A stretch of DNA of 64,000 bases from Micromonospora cabrerizensis (GCF_022230955.1 NZ_JAKKFI010000084.1:62001-126000); one strand, 5' to 3'; positions 25,847-35,711 are shown, counted from the first letter of the stretch. The notes: generated by a model not told the origin, from the sequence alone. Numbers and translations are program-made.

Positions 25847-28800
25847 GTGCTGGTCATCCACGGGCTGTGGCTGCCCGGCGACAGCTCGACCGGCGGTCTG
25901 GCTGTCTGGGCCGAGGACAGCGCCGCGCCGCTGGAGCCTCCCCGTGCCGGTCGGCCGCCCCGGGAACGTCCACATCCCTTCGCCGCCGGGCACACCGATC
26001 TGGTCGCCGTCCTCGCCGACGTCGCCGAGCCCGCCCGCCCGGACGGCGCGCTGCTCACCCTGCCCACCCGGGGCGGCACGCCGACCGACTCACCCGAGCT
26101 GATCCGGACCGCCGTCGCACCCCCGGCCCGCGGCCGGCTCACCCTGGCCGGGTGGCGGGTCCCCGTGCTGGTGTACGCCCCGGACGACGCGCTGCCGCTC
26201 CTGCGCGCCCTGGACGAACTCCCGGCGGTGCCCGGGGCCACCCTGCGCCACCTCGCCGAGCTGGCCGACTTCGCCGCCGACCTGGTGACCCGTGGCCGAG
26301 TTCTCCCCGGCGTCCGCACGATCGAGCCGAACACGCGGTCGGGCGCGGATGCGTTGTCGGAAGCCGGCGCGCAGGTGCCGGCCCAGGCGATCTGGCGTCC
26401 GCTGCTGACCGGCACCGACGCCGCCTGGGCGCGCTCGCTGGCGCTGGCCCTGCCGCCAGCCGCCCGAGCCGCCGTCGTGTCCACCGCCGTTCCCTCTCGG
26501 TCCAGGCCGATCGCCGCTGCTCGGCCGCTGACCGCGAGCACCGCCACGGACCTCACCGCCACGAATCTGGCCACCACGGCACCGGCCGCCACGACGCCGG
26601 CCACCACCGGTTCGGGCGGTGGTGAGCTGACCGCCGCCGACGTGGTCGCGGATGCGTTGGACGCGCTGACCGACGCCGCCGCGCGGGCCGCTCTGGCGAC
26701 CACCACCCTGGCGCGAGGGCTGCGGCCGGGTGGGCCGGCGCCGGCCTGGTTGGCGGCGCTCGCCGGCCCCCGGCGCGACTTCAGCCTCGACCCGGCCGCG
26801 TTGGCCACCCTGCACGCCGAGCTGGACGCCTGGCAGCGCGACGCCGCCGGGGGCCCGGTGCGGGCCAGTTTCCGGCTGGTGGAACCGGCCCCCGACGAGG
26901 TCACCGAGCCGATCCTGGCCACCCGCCCAGGGCCGACCGACGTGGTGCCGGCGTCGGTCGAGCCGACCGGCGGTGGGCGCTGGCGGTTGGAGTTCGGGTT
27001 GCAGGCAGCCGACGAACCCGGTCTGCACGTCGACGCCGGGCAGGTGTGGCGGGCGCCCCAGACGCTCGGCCTGGCCGGCCGGACGACCAGCCCGCAGGAG
27101 ACGCTGCTGGCCGAGTTGGGTCGGGCCAGCCGGCTCTGGCCGGATCTGGACGCGGCGCTGCGGACCGCCGCCCCCGAGGCGATGGACCTCGACGTCGAGG
27201 GGGCGCACCGGTTTCTCAGCGAGGGTGCTCCGGTGCTGCACGCGGCCGGTTTCGGGGTGCTGCTGCCGTCCTGGTGGCAGCGCCCGTCGGCGCGGCTCGG
27301 CGCCCGGTTGCGGGCCCGCAGTCGCACCGCGCCCGGCACGGTGGGTGGCACCGAGGCCGGTGTCGGTCTGGACGCCGTGGTCGACTACCGCTGGGAGGTC
27401 GCTCTCGGTGACCACCCGCTGTCCGCCGACGAGTTGGCGGCGCTGGCCGAGATGAAGACCCCGCTGGTGCGGCTGCGTGGCCGGTGGGTGGAACTGGACC
27501 CGGGGCGGCTCGCCGCCGGTCTGCGCCTGCTCCGCTCCGCGGGTGAGTTGACCGTCGCCGACCTGCTGCGCCTCGGGCTGGCCGACGGCGAGGCCACCGG
27601 GGCGCTGCCGGTGCTGGAGGTGACCGCCGACGGGGCACTGGGTGACCTGCTCGCCGGTGCGGTCGAGCGCCGACTCACCCCGCTGGACCCGCCGCCGAGC
27701 TTCGTGGGCACGCTGCGCCCGTACCAGCAGCGTGGGTTGGCGTGGCTGGCCTTCCTGCGCTCGCTCGGTCTGGGTGGTGTGCTCGCCGACGACATGGGGC
27801 TGGGCAAGACCGTCCAGCTGCTCGCGCTGCTCGCCGGGGACCCGCCGGAGGCGGGCCCGACCCTGCTGGTCTGTCCGATGTCGCTGGTCGGCAACTGGCA
27901 ACGGGAGGCGGCACGGTTCACGCCGACGCTGCGTGTGCACGTACACCATGGGGCGGAGCGGGCGCGGGGGGCGGAGTTCACCGCGGCCGCGCACGGCGCG
28001 GACCTGGTTCTCACCACCTACTCGGTGGCGGCCCGCGACGCCGTCGACCTGGCCGGCATCGACTGGCACCGGGTGGTGGTGGACGAGGCGCAGGCGATCA
28101 AGAACGCGTCGACCCGGCAGGCCGAGGCGGTCCGCGCGTTGCCGGCGCGGCAGCGGGTGGCGGTGACGGGTACGCCGGTGGAGAACCGGCTCGCCGACCT
28201 GTGGTCGATCATGCAGTTCGCCAACCCGGGCCTGCTCGGGCCGGCGGCGACGTTCCGCAAGCGGTTCGCCGAGCCGATCGAGCGGCACGGCGACGCGGAG
28301 GCCGCCGAGCGGTTGCGCCGGATCACCGGCCCGTTCGTGTTGCGCCGGCTCAAGACCGACTCGTCGATCATCTCGGATCTGCCGGAGAAGCTGGAGATGG
28401 AGGTGCTCTGCAACCTCACCGCGGAGCAGGCCGCCCTGTACCGGGTGGTGGTCGACGACATGCTCGCCCGGATCGAGACCAGTGACGGCATCGAGCGCCG
28501 CGGCCTGGTGCTGGCCACCATGACCCGGCTCAAGCAGGTCTGCAACCACCCGGCGCAGTTGCTCCGCGACGGTTCGGCGCTGGAGGGCCGCTCCGGCAAG
28601 CTCTCCCGGCTGACCGAGATCGTGGAGGAGGTGCTGGCGGCGGGGGAGCGGGCACTGCTGTTCACGCAGTACGCCGAGTTCGGGGCGATGCTGCGCGGTC
28701 ACCTGTCGGCGCGGTTCGGCCGGGAGGTGCTGTTCCTGCACGGCGGTCTCGGTAAGGCGGAGCGGGACGCCATGGTGCAGCGCTTCCAGTCGGCGGACGG

Positions 28801-29131
28801 TCCGCCCCTGTTCGTCCTCTCCCTCAAGGCCGGTGGCACCGGGCTCACCCTGACCGCCGCCAACCACGTGGTGCACGTGGACCGGTGGTGGAACCCGGCG
28901 GTCGAGGACCAGGCGACCGACCGGGCGTTCCGGATCGGGCAGCGCCGGCGGGTGCAGGTCCGCAAGTTCGTCTGCGCCGGCACGGTGGAGGAGAAGGTCG
29001 CCGCGATGATCGCCGACAAGCGGGCCCTCGCCCAGCGGGTGGTGGGCACCGGCGAGCAGTGGATCACCGAGCTGTCCACCGGCCAGTTGCGAGAGCTGTT
29101 CGCCCTGGAGGCCGGGGCGGTGGTGGAGTGA
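25847..29131 (+). CDS. SNF2-family DEAD/DEAH-box helicase
   Basis: A 1094-aa Swi2/Snf2 ATPase of the bacterial type with a long N-terminal accessory region (about residues 1-600, including a helicase-associated DUF3670-like part with FRLVEPAPDE and HVDAGQVW). Motor motifs: PYQQRGLAWLAFL, Walker A ADDMGLGKTVQLLALL (about 645), DEAQ box VVDEAQAIKN (about 745), VAVTGTPVENRL, and the C-lobe LFLHGGLGKAERDAMVQRF, LKAGGTGLTLT and DRAFRIGQRR. It should translocate on DNA and remodel DNA-protein complexes. The GTG at 25847 follows GAGGGGGAG by 3 nt and TATCCT at 25813 is a likely -10. It is coupled to a tiny ORF and then the SWIM-zinc gene. Confidence 0.93.
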   Translation: MLVIHGLWLPGDSSTGGLAVWAEDSAAPLEPPRAGRPPRERPHPFAAGHTDLVAVLADVAEPARPDGALLTLPTRGGTPTDSPELIRTAVAPPARGRLTLAGWRVPVLVYAPDDALPLLRALDELPAVPGATLRHLAELADFAADLVTRGRVLPGVRTIEPNTRSGADALSEAGAQVPAQAIWRPLLTGTDAAWARSLALALPPAARAAVVSTAVPSRSRPIAAARPLTASTATDLTATNLATTAPAATTPATTGSGGGELTAADVVADALDALTDAAARAALATTTLARGLRPGGPAPAWLAALAGPRRDFSLDPAALATLHAELDAWQRDAAGGPVRASFRLVEPAPDEVTEPILATRPGPTDVVPASVEPTGGGRWRLEFGLQAADEPGLHVDAGQVWRAPQTLGLAGRTTSPQETLLAELGRASRLWPDLDAALRTAAPEAMDLDVEGAHRFLSEGAPVLHAAGFGVLLPSWWQRPSARLGARLRARSRTAPGTVGGTEAGVGLDAVVDYRWEVALGDHPLSADELAALAEMKTPLVRLRGRWVELDPGRLAAGLRLLRSAGELTVADLLRLGLADGEATGALPVLEVTADGALGDLLAGAVERRLTPLDPPPSFVGTLRPYQQRGLAWLAFLRSLGLGGVLADDMGLGKTVQLLALLAGDPPEAGPTLLVCPMSLVGNWQREAARFTPTLRVHVHHGAERARGAEFTAAAHGADLVLTTYSVAARDAVDLAGIDWHRVVVDEAQAIKNASTRQAEAVRALPARQRVAVTGTPVENRLADLWSIMQFANPGLLGPAATFRKRFAEPIERHGDAEAAERLRRITGPFVLRRLKTDSSIISDLPEKLEMEVLCNLTAEQAALYRVVVDDMLARIETSDGIERRGLVLATMTRLKQVCNHPAQLLRDGSALEGRSGKLSRLTEIVEEVLAAGERALLFTQYAEFGAMLRGHLSARFGREVLFLHGGLGKAERDAMVQRFQSADGPPLFVLSLKAGGTGLTLTAANHVVHVDRWWNPAVEDQATDRAFRIGQRRRVQVRKFVCAGTVEEKVAAMIADKRALAQRVVGTGEQWITELSTGQLRELFALEAGAVVE

Positions 29132-29202
29132 TGAGCGAGCGAACCATCAGACACAGCATGGTTGTGCCTCGCGGCAGCGTGGAGCGCTGGCGTGAGCACT
29201 GA
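29131..29202 (+). CDS. 23-codon ORF bridging helicase and SWIM genes
   Basis: The ATG at 29131 overlaps the helicase stop (TGATG), and the TGA at 29200-29202 lies 8 nt inside the SWIM gene, so this frame links both genes by overlaps. The peptide is MSERTIRHSMVVPRGSVERW plus three residues. It may be only a coupling device or may not be translated. Confidence 0.3.
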   Translation: MSERTIRHSMVVPRGSVERWREH

Positions 29203-30100
29203 CCGGTTCGCCGACTACGGGCGCCCCCGCAAGGTCGACGGGGGTCTGCGGGCGCGCAGCGCCCGCGGCGCGATCGGCCGGTCCTGGTGGTCCCGGCGCT
29301 TCCTGGAGGTGCTGGAGTCGTTCGCGCTCGGCACCCGGCTGACCCGCGGCCGGTCGTACGCGCGGGCCGGTCAGGTGCTCTCGCTCGACATCACACCCGG
29401 GCTGGTCAGCGCCGTGGTGCAGGGCTCCCGGCCGCAGCCGTACCAGGTGTCCATCGCGCTGCGGCCGTTCCCGGCCGCCCTCTGGTCCCGGATCGGGGAG
29501 GAGCTGGCCGGGCAGGCGTTCTTCAGCGCCCGCCTGCTCGCCGGGGACCTCCCCGACGAGTTGGAGGAGCTGTTCGTCGCCGCGGGCGCGCCGCTCTTCC
29601 CGGCCGCCGTTGGCGAGCTGACCCAACGGTGCAACTGCCCCGACTTCGCGGTGCCGTGCAAACACCTCGCGGCGACGTTCTACCTGCTGGCCGAGGCCTT
29701 CGACGCGGACCCGTTCGAGTTGCTGCACTGGCGCGGCCGGTCCCGCGCCGAGCTGCTGGCCGAGCTGCGCGCCCGTCGGGTCGAGGCCACCGGTGTCGCC
29801 CCACCGCCCCAGCCGGTCACCTTGGCGTCCGAACCGGACGGTGACGACTCGACAGTGGACGTCGCGGCCCCGGTCGGCGCGGCCCGCGCGCTCGCCGGGC
29901 TGTCGACCACCCCGCTACCCGAGGCGGCGGACCGGTTCTGGCTGCCACCGGTGCCGCTGCCCGATCGGCCGCCGCGACTGGTGACCGGCCCCGACCTGCT
30001 GCTACGCCAGCTCGGGGCGCCGGCCCCGGCCATCGGCGGGCCGGGACTGCTCGAACGGTTGCGCCGCGCGTACCGGGCATTCGGCCCAACCGAGCGCTGA
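29192..30100 (+). CDS. SWIM zinc-finger protein
   Basis: A 302-aa protein with a SWIM zinc finger at about residues 147-160 (CNCPDFAVPCKH, pattern CxC-x7-CxH). The N-terminal part is typical of the family (RSARGAIGRSWWSRRFLEVLESFALGTRLTRGRSYARAGQV), and a Pro-rich C-terminal part contains a conserved end motif (ERLRRAYRAFGPTE). SWIM proteins bind DNA or protein and in actinobacteria often sit beside SNF2 helicases, as here, so the two probably work as one DNA-remodelling unit. The GTG at 29192 has GGAG 7 nt upstream. Confidence 0.88.
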   Translation: MSTDRFADYGRPRKVDGGLRARSARGAIGRSWWSRRFLEVLESFALGTRLTRGRSYARAGQVLSLDITPGLVSAVVQGSRPQPYQVSIALRPFPAALWSRIGEELAGQAFFSARLLAGDLPDELEELFVAAGAPLFPAAVGELTQRCNCPDFAVPCKHLAATFYLLAEAFDADPFELLHWRGRSRAELLAELRARRVEATGVAPPPQPVTLASEPDGDDSTVDVAAPVGAARALAGLSTTPLPEAADRFWLPPVPLPDRPPRLVTGPDLLLRQLGAPAPAIGGPGLLERLRRAYRAFGPTER

Positions 30101-30104
30101 GCCG

Positions 30105-30362
30105 TCACGCCCAGCGACGGCGGAACCGCCACATGATCGCGGCGTTGGCCACCAGCACCACCGCGCAGATCGCACCGGTCAGTCGACCGGCGAAAACGGC
30201 GATCGCTGGCAGCGACGCCCACAACACGATGGTCAACAACATCAGATAGCGGCCCCTACGGGCCCGGGCCCGGTGGTCCAGCCGGTTGAAGAATGCCGGG
30301 TCACTCTCCCGGAGCTGACGGGTGATCTGGTCGAACCTGCGCTGATCCTCTTTGCTGAGCAT
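30105..30362 (-). CDS. DUF3040 membrane protein
   Basis: An 85-aa actinobacterial protein of the DUF3040 type: N-terminal MLSKEDQRRFDQITRQLRESDPAFFNRL (a charged helix), two membrane helices (about residues 42-58 and 62-80) and a basic end. Function is unknown. It is convergent with the SWIM gene (4 nt between stop codons). Confidence 0.85.
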   Translation of the reverse strand: MLSKEDQRRFDQITRQLRESDPAFFNRLDHRARARRGRYLMLLTIVLWASLPAIAVFAGRLTGAICAVVLVANAAIMWRFRRRWA

Positions 30363-30793
30363 GGCGCTGCCTTCCCCTCACGCGTTCAGCGGTTCGGCGG
30401 CATACCCGCTGCGGTGGTGGCTCACGCTCGACCGCCGCTGCTACTTTTCCTCCACGCGAGGGCACCTCACGTCCGGCTTATCTGAACCTTAAGTTTGTCT
30501 GTGGTGGTGAACGGCGCGGAAAGTGTCGCGTAGGGCCGCGTGGTCCGGTCCGTGCCCGGCTGCCGCACGTACGCCCTGCTCGGGAGGTCTGTGCCCGTGC
30601 CCGGCCGGCCGTTGGTCGCCGGCGTCGCACTGAGCGCTGTCTTAAGTGCCCTCACGAGGGTGTTCGGCCCACCTTGAAGGCCCCTGAGCCCTTGGTTACC
30701 TTGCCGTAGCAACCCCCTCAGGCAACAGTCGCCGCACCTGCCGCACCTGTCCGGTCGCAGCTTCCGGCGCTCATCAGAAATCGGGATTGGTAC
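30363..30793. promoter_or_regulatory. 431-bp upstream region of the DUF1800 operon
   Basis: It lies between the divergent DUF3040 and DUF1800 genes. It is less GC-rich than average around 30478-30510 (TGAACCTTAAGTTTGTCT) and contains GGTTACCTTGCCGTAGC with a nearby AACC (30693-30713) that could be part of a promoter or operator. The ribosome site before the ATG at 30794 is weak. I see no gene and no clear hairpin. Confidence 0.4.
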
Positions 30794-32893
30794 ATGGCCG
30801 ACCAGAATGTGCCACCACGTCGACCGCGGGACGACCGCGGTTGGGACGGACGCCAGCACCACGATGCGGACGGTTACGGCGACCCCAACTCGTCCGCGCC
30901 CTACGGGTACGACTCGCCCCACCCCTACCAGGGCGGCTACCCGGCGCAGGCCGACCCCCGCGAGCAGTACGGCGAGGGTTACCCGCCCGTCGGGCACCCG
31001 GCTCCCGCCCCGCGCGGACCGCAGTGGGTCGGCCCGGAGGGCCTCGGACGCCCGGCCCCGGCGCGGCCCGCCGGCACGGGACTGCCCACCCTGGACGATG
31101 ACGACGAGTCGGGCCGCAAGGTCGGCCGGCGCAAGGCCATGGTGGCTCTCGGCGGCACCGCCGCCGTCGTCGCCGGTGGTGCGGCGCTCGCCATGACCCC
31201 GCAGATCCGCAGCCTCTTCGGTGACGAGGCCCTGGCCGGTGACGCCACCGGCAGCACGGTGACCGACGGCACCGCGGCGCGGCCCAGTGGGCAGCAGCCC
31301 AGCACGGTGCGTACCTACACCGAGCAGAACGAGAGCTACATGGGCTCCCGGGCCGGTGAGGCGCTGAAGAAGAACGCGCCGGCCGGTGGGCGGAGCTTCT
31401 CCGGCCCGGCCGCCGCCGCAGCGGCGACCCAGGTGACCGTGAAGACGGTGCTGGCCAAGGACCCGATCCTGCACCTGGCTCGGCGGGCCACCTTCGGGCC
31501 GACGCCCGCGGTGATCGCCGACATCAAGAACCAGGGCATCGACGCCTGGATCCGCGCACAGCTGGCCCCGGAGAAGATCGAGCCGAGCAAGGCCGAGCTG
31601 AAGCTCGCCGAGCTGCCCACGCAGAAGCTCACCGTGCAGCAGCTGCGCACCCAGCGGGACCAGCTCAACGAGCAGGGCGCCCAGCCGGAGCGGGAGATGG
31701 TCGACGCCACCATCGCCCGGCAGATCTGGTCGAAGCGCCAGCTGTTCGAGGTGATGGTCGACTTCTGGAACGACTTCCTGCACGTCGCCGCCGACTTCGA
31801 CGGTGGTGAGGTGTACCGCAACTCGTTCGACCAGGACGTGGTGCGCAAGCACGCGCTGGGCAGCTACCCGGAGATGCTGGTCGCCGCGAACAAGCACCCC
31901 GCGCTGCTGATCTACCTGAACCAGAAGGACTCCCGCAAGGACGCGATCAACGAGAACCTCGCCCGGGAGAACCTCGAGCTCTACTCGGTGGGCGTCGACG
32001 GCGGCTACAAGGAGCCGGACGTGCGCCAGGCGGCCATGCTCCAGACCGGCCGCGGCATCGACAAGGACGGCAAGTACGTCTTCAAGCCCGAGCAGCACTA
32101 CGTCGGCAAGGTGAAGATCCTCGGCTTCACCCACCCGAACAACTCGTCGGACCCGAAGAAGGCCGACGCGGCGATCGACGCGTACATCACCTACATCGCG
32201 CTGCACCCGTCGACCGCGAAGTACGTGGCGCAGAGCCTGGCGACCCGCTTCGTCTCGGACACCCCGCCGAAGTCCCTGGTGGACCGGCTGGCCAAGATCT
32301 ACACCACCAACAACGGCCTGATCAAGCCGGTGCTGATGGCGCTGTTCTGCTCCTCCGAGTTCTGGGCCGGCGTGGGCCAGAAGGTGCGCCGGCCGATGGA
32401 GTACCTGGTCGCCACGTACCGCACCCTGGGCGTCTCGCCGGAGGCGTCGCCGAAGCACAACAACGGCGACAACAAGCGCACCCCGTACGCCCGCGGCCTG
32501 CGGCAGATCCACGACAAGCTGCGCGAGCTGGGCCACTACCCGATGGGTCAGCCCACCCCGGACGGCTACCCGGACGTCTACGTCGCCTGGACGTCGGCCG
32601 GCACCATGGTCAACGGCTGGAACGAGGCGGGCGAGGTCCTCGGCGGCTACCGCACCGCCTTCACGTACACGGCGGCGGAGAAGCTGGTCGCCAAGCCGCC
32701 GGCCACCGCCGGTGCGTACGTGGACGCGCTGTCCCAGCGGCTGGTGGGCCAGAAGCTGAGCACGCGGGAAAAAAATCTGATCCTCGGCGTGGCCGGCGTG
32801 CCGGCGACCGCCAAGGTCGACGCCACGTTCAACGGGGCCATCACCGCCGTCGCGCGGGCGATCCTCGCTTCCCCCCAGCACCACCTCCGGTGA
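30794..32893 (+). CDS. DUF1800 family exported protein
   Basis: A 699-aa protein. Residues 1-110 are a hydrophilic Gly/Pro/Asp/Arg region. A twin-arginine-like signal follows (GRRKAMVALGG at about 111-121 with hydrophobic TAAVVAGGAALAM), then the DUF1800 domain (about 215-690: HLARRATFGPTPAVIADIKNQGIDAWI, FWNDFLHV, ARENLELYSVGVDGGYKEPDVRQAA, FCSSEFW). Function of DUF1800 is unknown; it is usually encoded next to a DUF1501 gene, as here. It is the first gene of a five-gene run with flavohaem reductase, FMN-binding and ApbE genes. The long pre-signal region is unusual for a Tat substrate. Confidence 0.92.
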   Translation: MADQNVPPRRPRDDRGWDGRQHHDADGYGDPNSSAPYGYDSPHPYQGGYPAQADPREQYGEGYPPVGHPAPAPRGPQWVGPEGLGRPAPARPAGTGLPTLDDDDESGRKVGRRKAMVALGGTAAVVAGGAALAMTPQIRSLFGDEALAGDATGSTVTDGTAARPSGQQPSTVRTYTEQNESYMGSRAGEALKKNAPAGGRSFSGPAAAAAATQVTVKTVLAKDPILHLARRATFGPTPAVIADIKNQGIDAWIRAQLAPEKIEPSKAELKLAELPTQKLTVQQLRTQRDQLNEQGAQPEREMVDATIARQIWSKRQLFEVMVDFWNDFLHVAADFDGGEVYRNSFDQDVVRKHALGSYPEMLVAANKHPALLIYLNQKDSRKDAINENLARENLELYSVGVDGGYKEPDVRQAAMLQTGRGIDKDGKYVFKPEQHYVGKVKILGFTHPNNSSDPKKADAAIDAYITYIALHPSTAKYVAQSLATRFVSDTPPKSLVDRLAKIYTTNNGLIKPVLMALFCSSEFWAGVGQKVRRPMEYLVATYRTLGVSPEASPKHNNGDNKRTPYARGLRQIHDKLRELGHYPMGQPTPDGYPDVYVAWTSAGTMVNGWNEAGEVLGGYRTAFTYTAAEKLVAKPPATAGAYVDALSQRLVGQKLSTREKNLILGVAGVPATAKVDATFNGAITAVARAILASPQHHLR

Positions 32894-32901
32894 GGCACCC
32901 G

Positions 32902-34284
32902 ATGGAGAAGACTGTGTACAACTCTTTCCCCCTGCACCCCGAATGCCCCGACGTGCGACGGCTCGCCGACAATCCGGCCGAGGCGTTGCTGCGCGCGGAG
33001 GCGGACATCGTCGCCGCCGAGAACGCCGCCGAGTTCGACCGCTACCGCACCCTGGAGAACCTCGAGGAGGCCCAGCAGGACGGTCGTGGCGTCACCCGGC
33101 GTACCTTCGTCGCCGGTGCCGCGGCCACCGCCACCGCCCTGGCCACCGCCCAGTTCGTGACCACGTCGGCGTCGTTCGCGGCGACCAAGACGGGCACCCT
33201 GATCCACGTCTTCCTCTACGGCGGGCTGGACGGGCTGAGCCTGGTCGCACCGGACAACGACCCGGTGCTCGCCAAGGCCCGCCCCGACCTGCTGCTCGGC
33301 AACGACTCGCTGGCCCTGAGCCGGGGCTTCAAGCTGACCAGCGCCTTCAAGCCGTTGGAGAAGTGGCTCAACGCCGGCCAGTTGGGCTTCATCCCGGCGG
33401 CCTCGGACGAGCGGCTGTCGCGCAGCCACTTCCAGGCCGCGGACGCCTGCAACCTGGGCGGACTGCCCAACGAGACCGGCGGCCGGGGTTGGCTGGACGG
33501 TCTGGTCGACAACCTGGGCAAGGGCACCGCGTTCCGCAGCGTCGGCATTGGCAGCACCCTGCCCCGCTCGCTGGTCGGCAACAACGGCGCGATCTCGCTG
33601 AACAACATCGGGTCGTTGCGGCTCAACGGTGACGAGCGGTACCGGGCTGCCACCGAGAAGGCCATCAAGGGCCTGTTCACCGGGATCAACCACCCGGTCG
33701 AGGAAGCCGTGCAGGAGGGCATGGGCGCGCTGGCCACCGCCCAGAAGCTCGCCGCCAAGCCGTACGTGCCCGTCGAGGGCGTCACGTACGAGGGCGTCGG
33801 CAACGCGTTCAAGCAGCTCGCCCAGCTCATCAAGGGTGGCGCCAACGTCCGGGTAGCCACCGTCGGCATGGGTGGCTACGACACCCACGAGAACCAGGGC
33901 ACCGCTGCGGGCGGCCAGTTGCACCGTCGGTTGAACGAGCTGGCCAGCGCGATGGCCGCCTTCTTCACCGACCTCGGCCCGCAGGCCGCCGACGTGACGA
34001 TCATGGTGTCCAGCGAGTTCGGCCGTCGGGTCGGCTCCAACACCGGTGGCACCGACCACGGTCACGGCGGTGTCGTCACCGTGCTCTCCGGCAAGAAGCT
34101 GGCCGGCTCGCTGCTCGGCACCTGGAACGGCCTGGACAAGCTGGACTCCGGTGACGTGCCGGAGTACAACAACATGTTCAACGTCTACGGCGCGGTGGCG
34201 CAGGGCCGGTTCGGGCTCACCAACGCGGAGGTCGAGAAGGTCTTCCCCCGCCAGAAGTACGCCCCGATGAAGCTGTACGCGTGA
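32902..34284 (+). CDS. DUF1501 family Tat-exported protein
   Basis: A 460-aa protein of the DUF1501 family (sulfatase/alkaline-phosphatase-like fold by published family relationship). A twin-arginine motif TRRTFVAGAAA lies at residues 65-75 after an unusually long n-region, followed by a hydrophobic stretch and SASFA. Conserved parts are HVFLYGGLDGLSLVAP, AASDERLSRSHFQAADACNLGG, GMGGYDTHENQ and VMVSSEFGRRVGSNTGGTDHGHGGV, the latter rich in possible metal ligands (Asp, His). The ATG at 32902 has GTGAGG 6 nt upstream; a GTG at 32890 overlapping the previous stop is the alternative. It overlaps the next gene by GTGA. Confidence 0.92.
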   Translation: MEKTVYNSFPLHPECPDVRRLADNPAEALLRAEADIVAAENAAEFDRYRTLENLEEAQQDGRGVTRRTFVAGAAATATALATAQFVTTSASFAATKTGTLIHVFLYGGLDGLSLVAPDNDPVLAKARPDLLLGNDSLALSRGFKLTSAFKPLEKWLNAGQLGFIPAASDERLSRSHFQAADACNLGGLPNETGGRGWLDGLVDNLGKGTAFRSVGIGSTLPRSLVGNNGAISLNNIGSLRLNGDERYRAATEKAIKGLFTGINHPVEEAVQEGMGALATAQKLAAKPYVPVEGVTYEGVGNAFKQLAQLIKGGANVRVATVGMGGYDTHENQGTAAGGQLHRRLNELASAMAAFFTDLGPQAADVTIMVSSEFGRRVGSNTGGTDHGHGGVVTVLSGKKLAGSLLGTWNGLDKLDSGDVPEYNNMFNVYGAVAQGRFGLTNAEVEKVFPRQKYAPMKLYA

Positions 34285-35699
34285 CGTACCCGCACACCCA
34301 CGCCGCCGGCCGTCGTACCGGGACCTCGTCCCGGCACGGCGGCCGGTCGGCTGCGCCCGTACCCCCGCAGGTCCCGGAGCGGCGCGGACCCGGCGGCCGG
34401 CGGCTGCTGGGCGTGCTGCTCCTGGTCGGCCTGGTCGCCAGTGTGTTGCCGTGGTGGCTGGGCACTCCCGCCGGCTCGCTGCGCAGCACCGCCGCCACGG
34501 TCACGGCGGCGGGCCGGATCACCGGTCTGATCGCCGGTTACCTGCTGCTGGTGCAGGTGCTGATGATGAGCCGGCTGCCGGTGCTGGAGCGGTGGATCGG
34601 CGGCGAGCAGATGGCCCGTTGGCACCGCGACGTCGGTGCCACCCTGCTGATCACCGTGCTGGCGCACATGTCGCTGATCCTCGTGGGCTACGCGGACCTG
34701 CGGAACCAGTCGGTCGTCGCCGAGGTCGGCACGCTGCTCGGCGACTACGAGGACATGGTCTCGGCGTTCGTCGCGACCGGCATCATGATGACGGTCGGGT
34801 TCAGCAGCATCCGGGCGATCCGGCGGGCGCTGCCCTACGAGCTGTGGCACACCCTGCACCTGTCCAGCTATCTGGTGCTGCTGCTCGGCTTCGGTCACCA
34901 GTTCACCCACGGCGCCCAGTTGTACAAGCCCGGTCCGGTGCGCACCGGCTGGATCGCGCTGTACCTGCTGGTGGTCGCCGCCCTGCTCTGGGGTCGGGTG
35001 ATCGCGCCGCTGGCGTTCAACCTGCGGTACCGGCTGCGGGTCGCCGACGTGGTGGCCGAGAGCCCGGACACCATCTCCATCTACCTCACCGGCGAGCGGC
35101 TCGGCCAGCTGGCGATGCTCGGTGGCCAGTACTTCCGTTGGCGCTTCCTCACCCGGGGCTCCTGGTGGCACTCGCGTCCGTTCTCCGTCTCCGCCGCCAC
35201 GAACGGCCGCTGGCTGCGGCTCACCGTCAAGATCGTCGGAAGGCACACCGCGGACCTGCGCAACCTGGAACCGGGCACCCGGGTCTGGGCCGAGGGCCCC
35301 TCGGGCACCTTCACCGCCGCGCACCGGGTCCGCGAACGGACCCTGCTGATCGCCGGCGGCAGCGGCATCACCCCCATCCGGGCCATGCTGGAGGAGCTGC
35401 CCCCGGGCGCGGCCCTGATCTACCGCGCGAGTACCCCGGCCGACGTGCTGCTCAGCCGCGAGCTGGACTGGCTGGCCCAGGAGCGCGACACCTCCGTCTG
35501 GTACGTCATCGGCTCCCGCAACGACCCCGGCCCCCGTCAGGTGATGAGCCCGGACGGGTTGCGTCAGCTGGTGCCCGACGTGGCCCGGCGCGACGTCTAC
35601 CTGTGCGGGCCGCCCGGTCTGGTGGAACAGTCGGTGCGGGCGCTGCGCCGAGCCGGCGTGCCCCGACGCCAGATCCACCTGGCCACGTTCGAGTTGTAG
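34281..35699 (+). CDS. ferric reductase-like transmembrane oxidoreductase
   Basis: A 472-aa membrane flavohaem protein. The N-terminal half has about six helices with haem-ligand His candidates (WHRDVGATLLITVLAHMSL, ELWHTLHLSSYLVLLLGFGHQF). The C-terminal half is a ferredoxin-NADP reductase-type module: FAD site RPFSVSAAT, NAD(P) site LLIAGGSGITPIRAMLEEL and CGPPGLVEQSVRALRRAGV. It should pass electrons from cytosolic NAD(P)H through FAD and haem to the outer face. Its GTG overlaps the DUF1501 stop by 4 nt. The downstream FMN-binding protein is the natural acceptor or donor. Confidence 0.92.
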   Translation: MTYPHTHAAGRRTGTSSRHGGRSAAPVPPQVPERRGPGGRRLLGVLLLVGLVASVLPWWLGTPAGSLRSTAATVTAAGRITGLIAGYLLLVQVLMMSRLPVLERWIGGEQMARWHRDVGATLLITVLAHMSLILVGYADLRNQSVVAEVGTLLGDYEDMVSAFVATGIMMTVGFSSIRAIRRALPYELWHTLHLSSYLVLLLGFGHQFTHGAQLYKPGPVRTGWIALYLLVVAALLWGRVIAPLAFNLRYRLRVADVVAESPDTISIYLTGERLGQLAMLGGQYFRWRFLTRGSWWHSRPFSVSAATNGRWLRLTVKIVGRHTADLRNLEPGTRVWAEGPSGTFTAAHRVRERTLLIAGGSGITPIRAMLEELPPGAALIYRASTPADVLLSRELDWLAQERDTSVWYVIGSRNDPGPRQVMSPDGLRQLVPDVARRDVYLCGPPGLVEQSVRALRRAGVPRRQIHLATFEL

Positions 35700-35711
35700 G
35701 AAAGGCATCCC

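Noticed and set aside
26090..28876. Long open frame opposite the SNF2 helicase (928 codons)
   Set aside because: Antisense shadow; the helicase motifs are complete on the plus strand.
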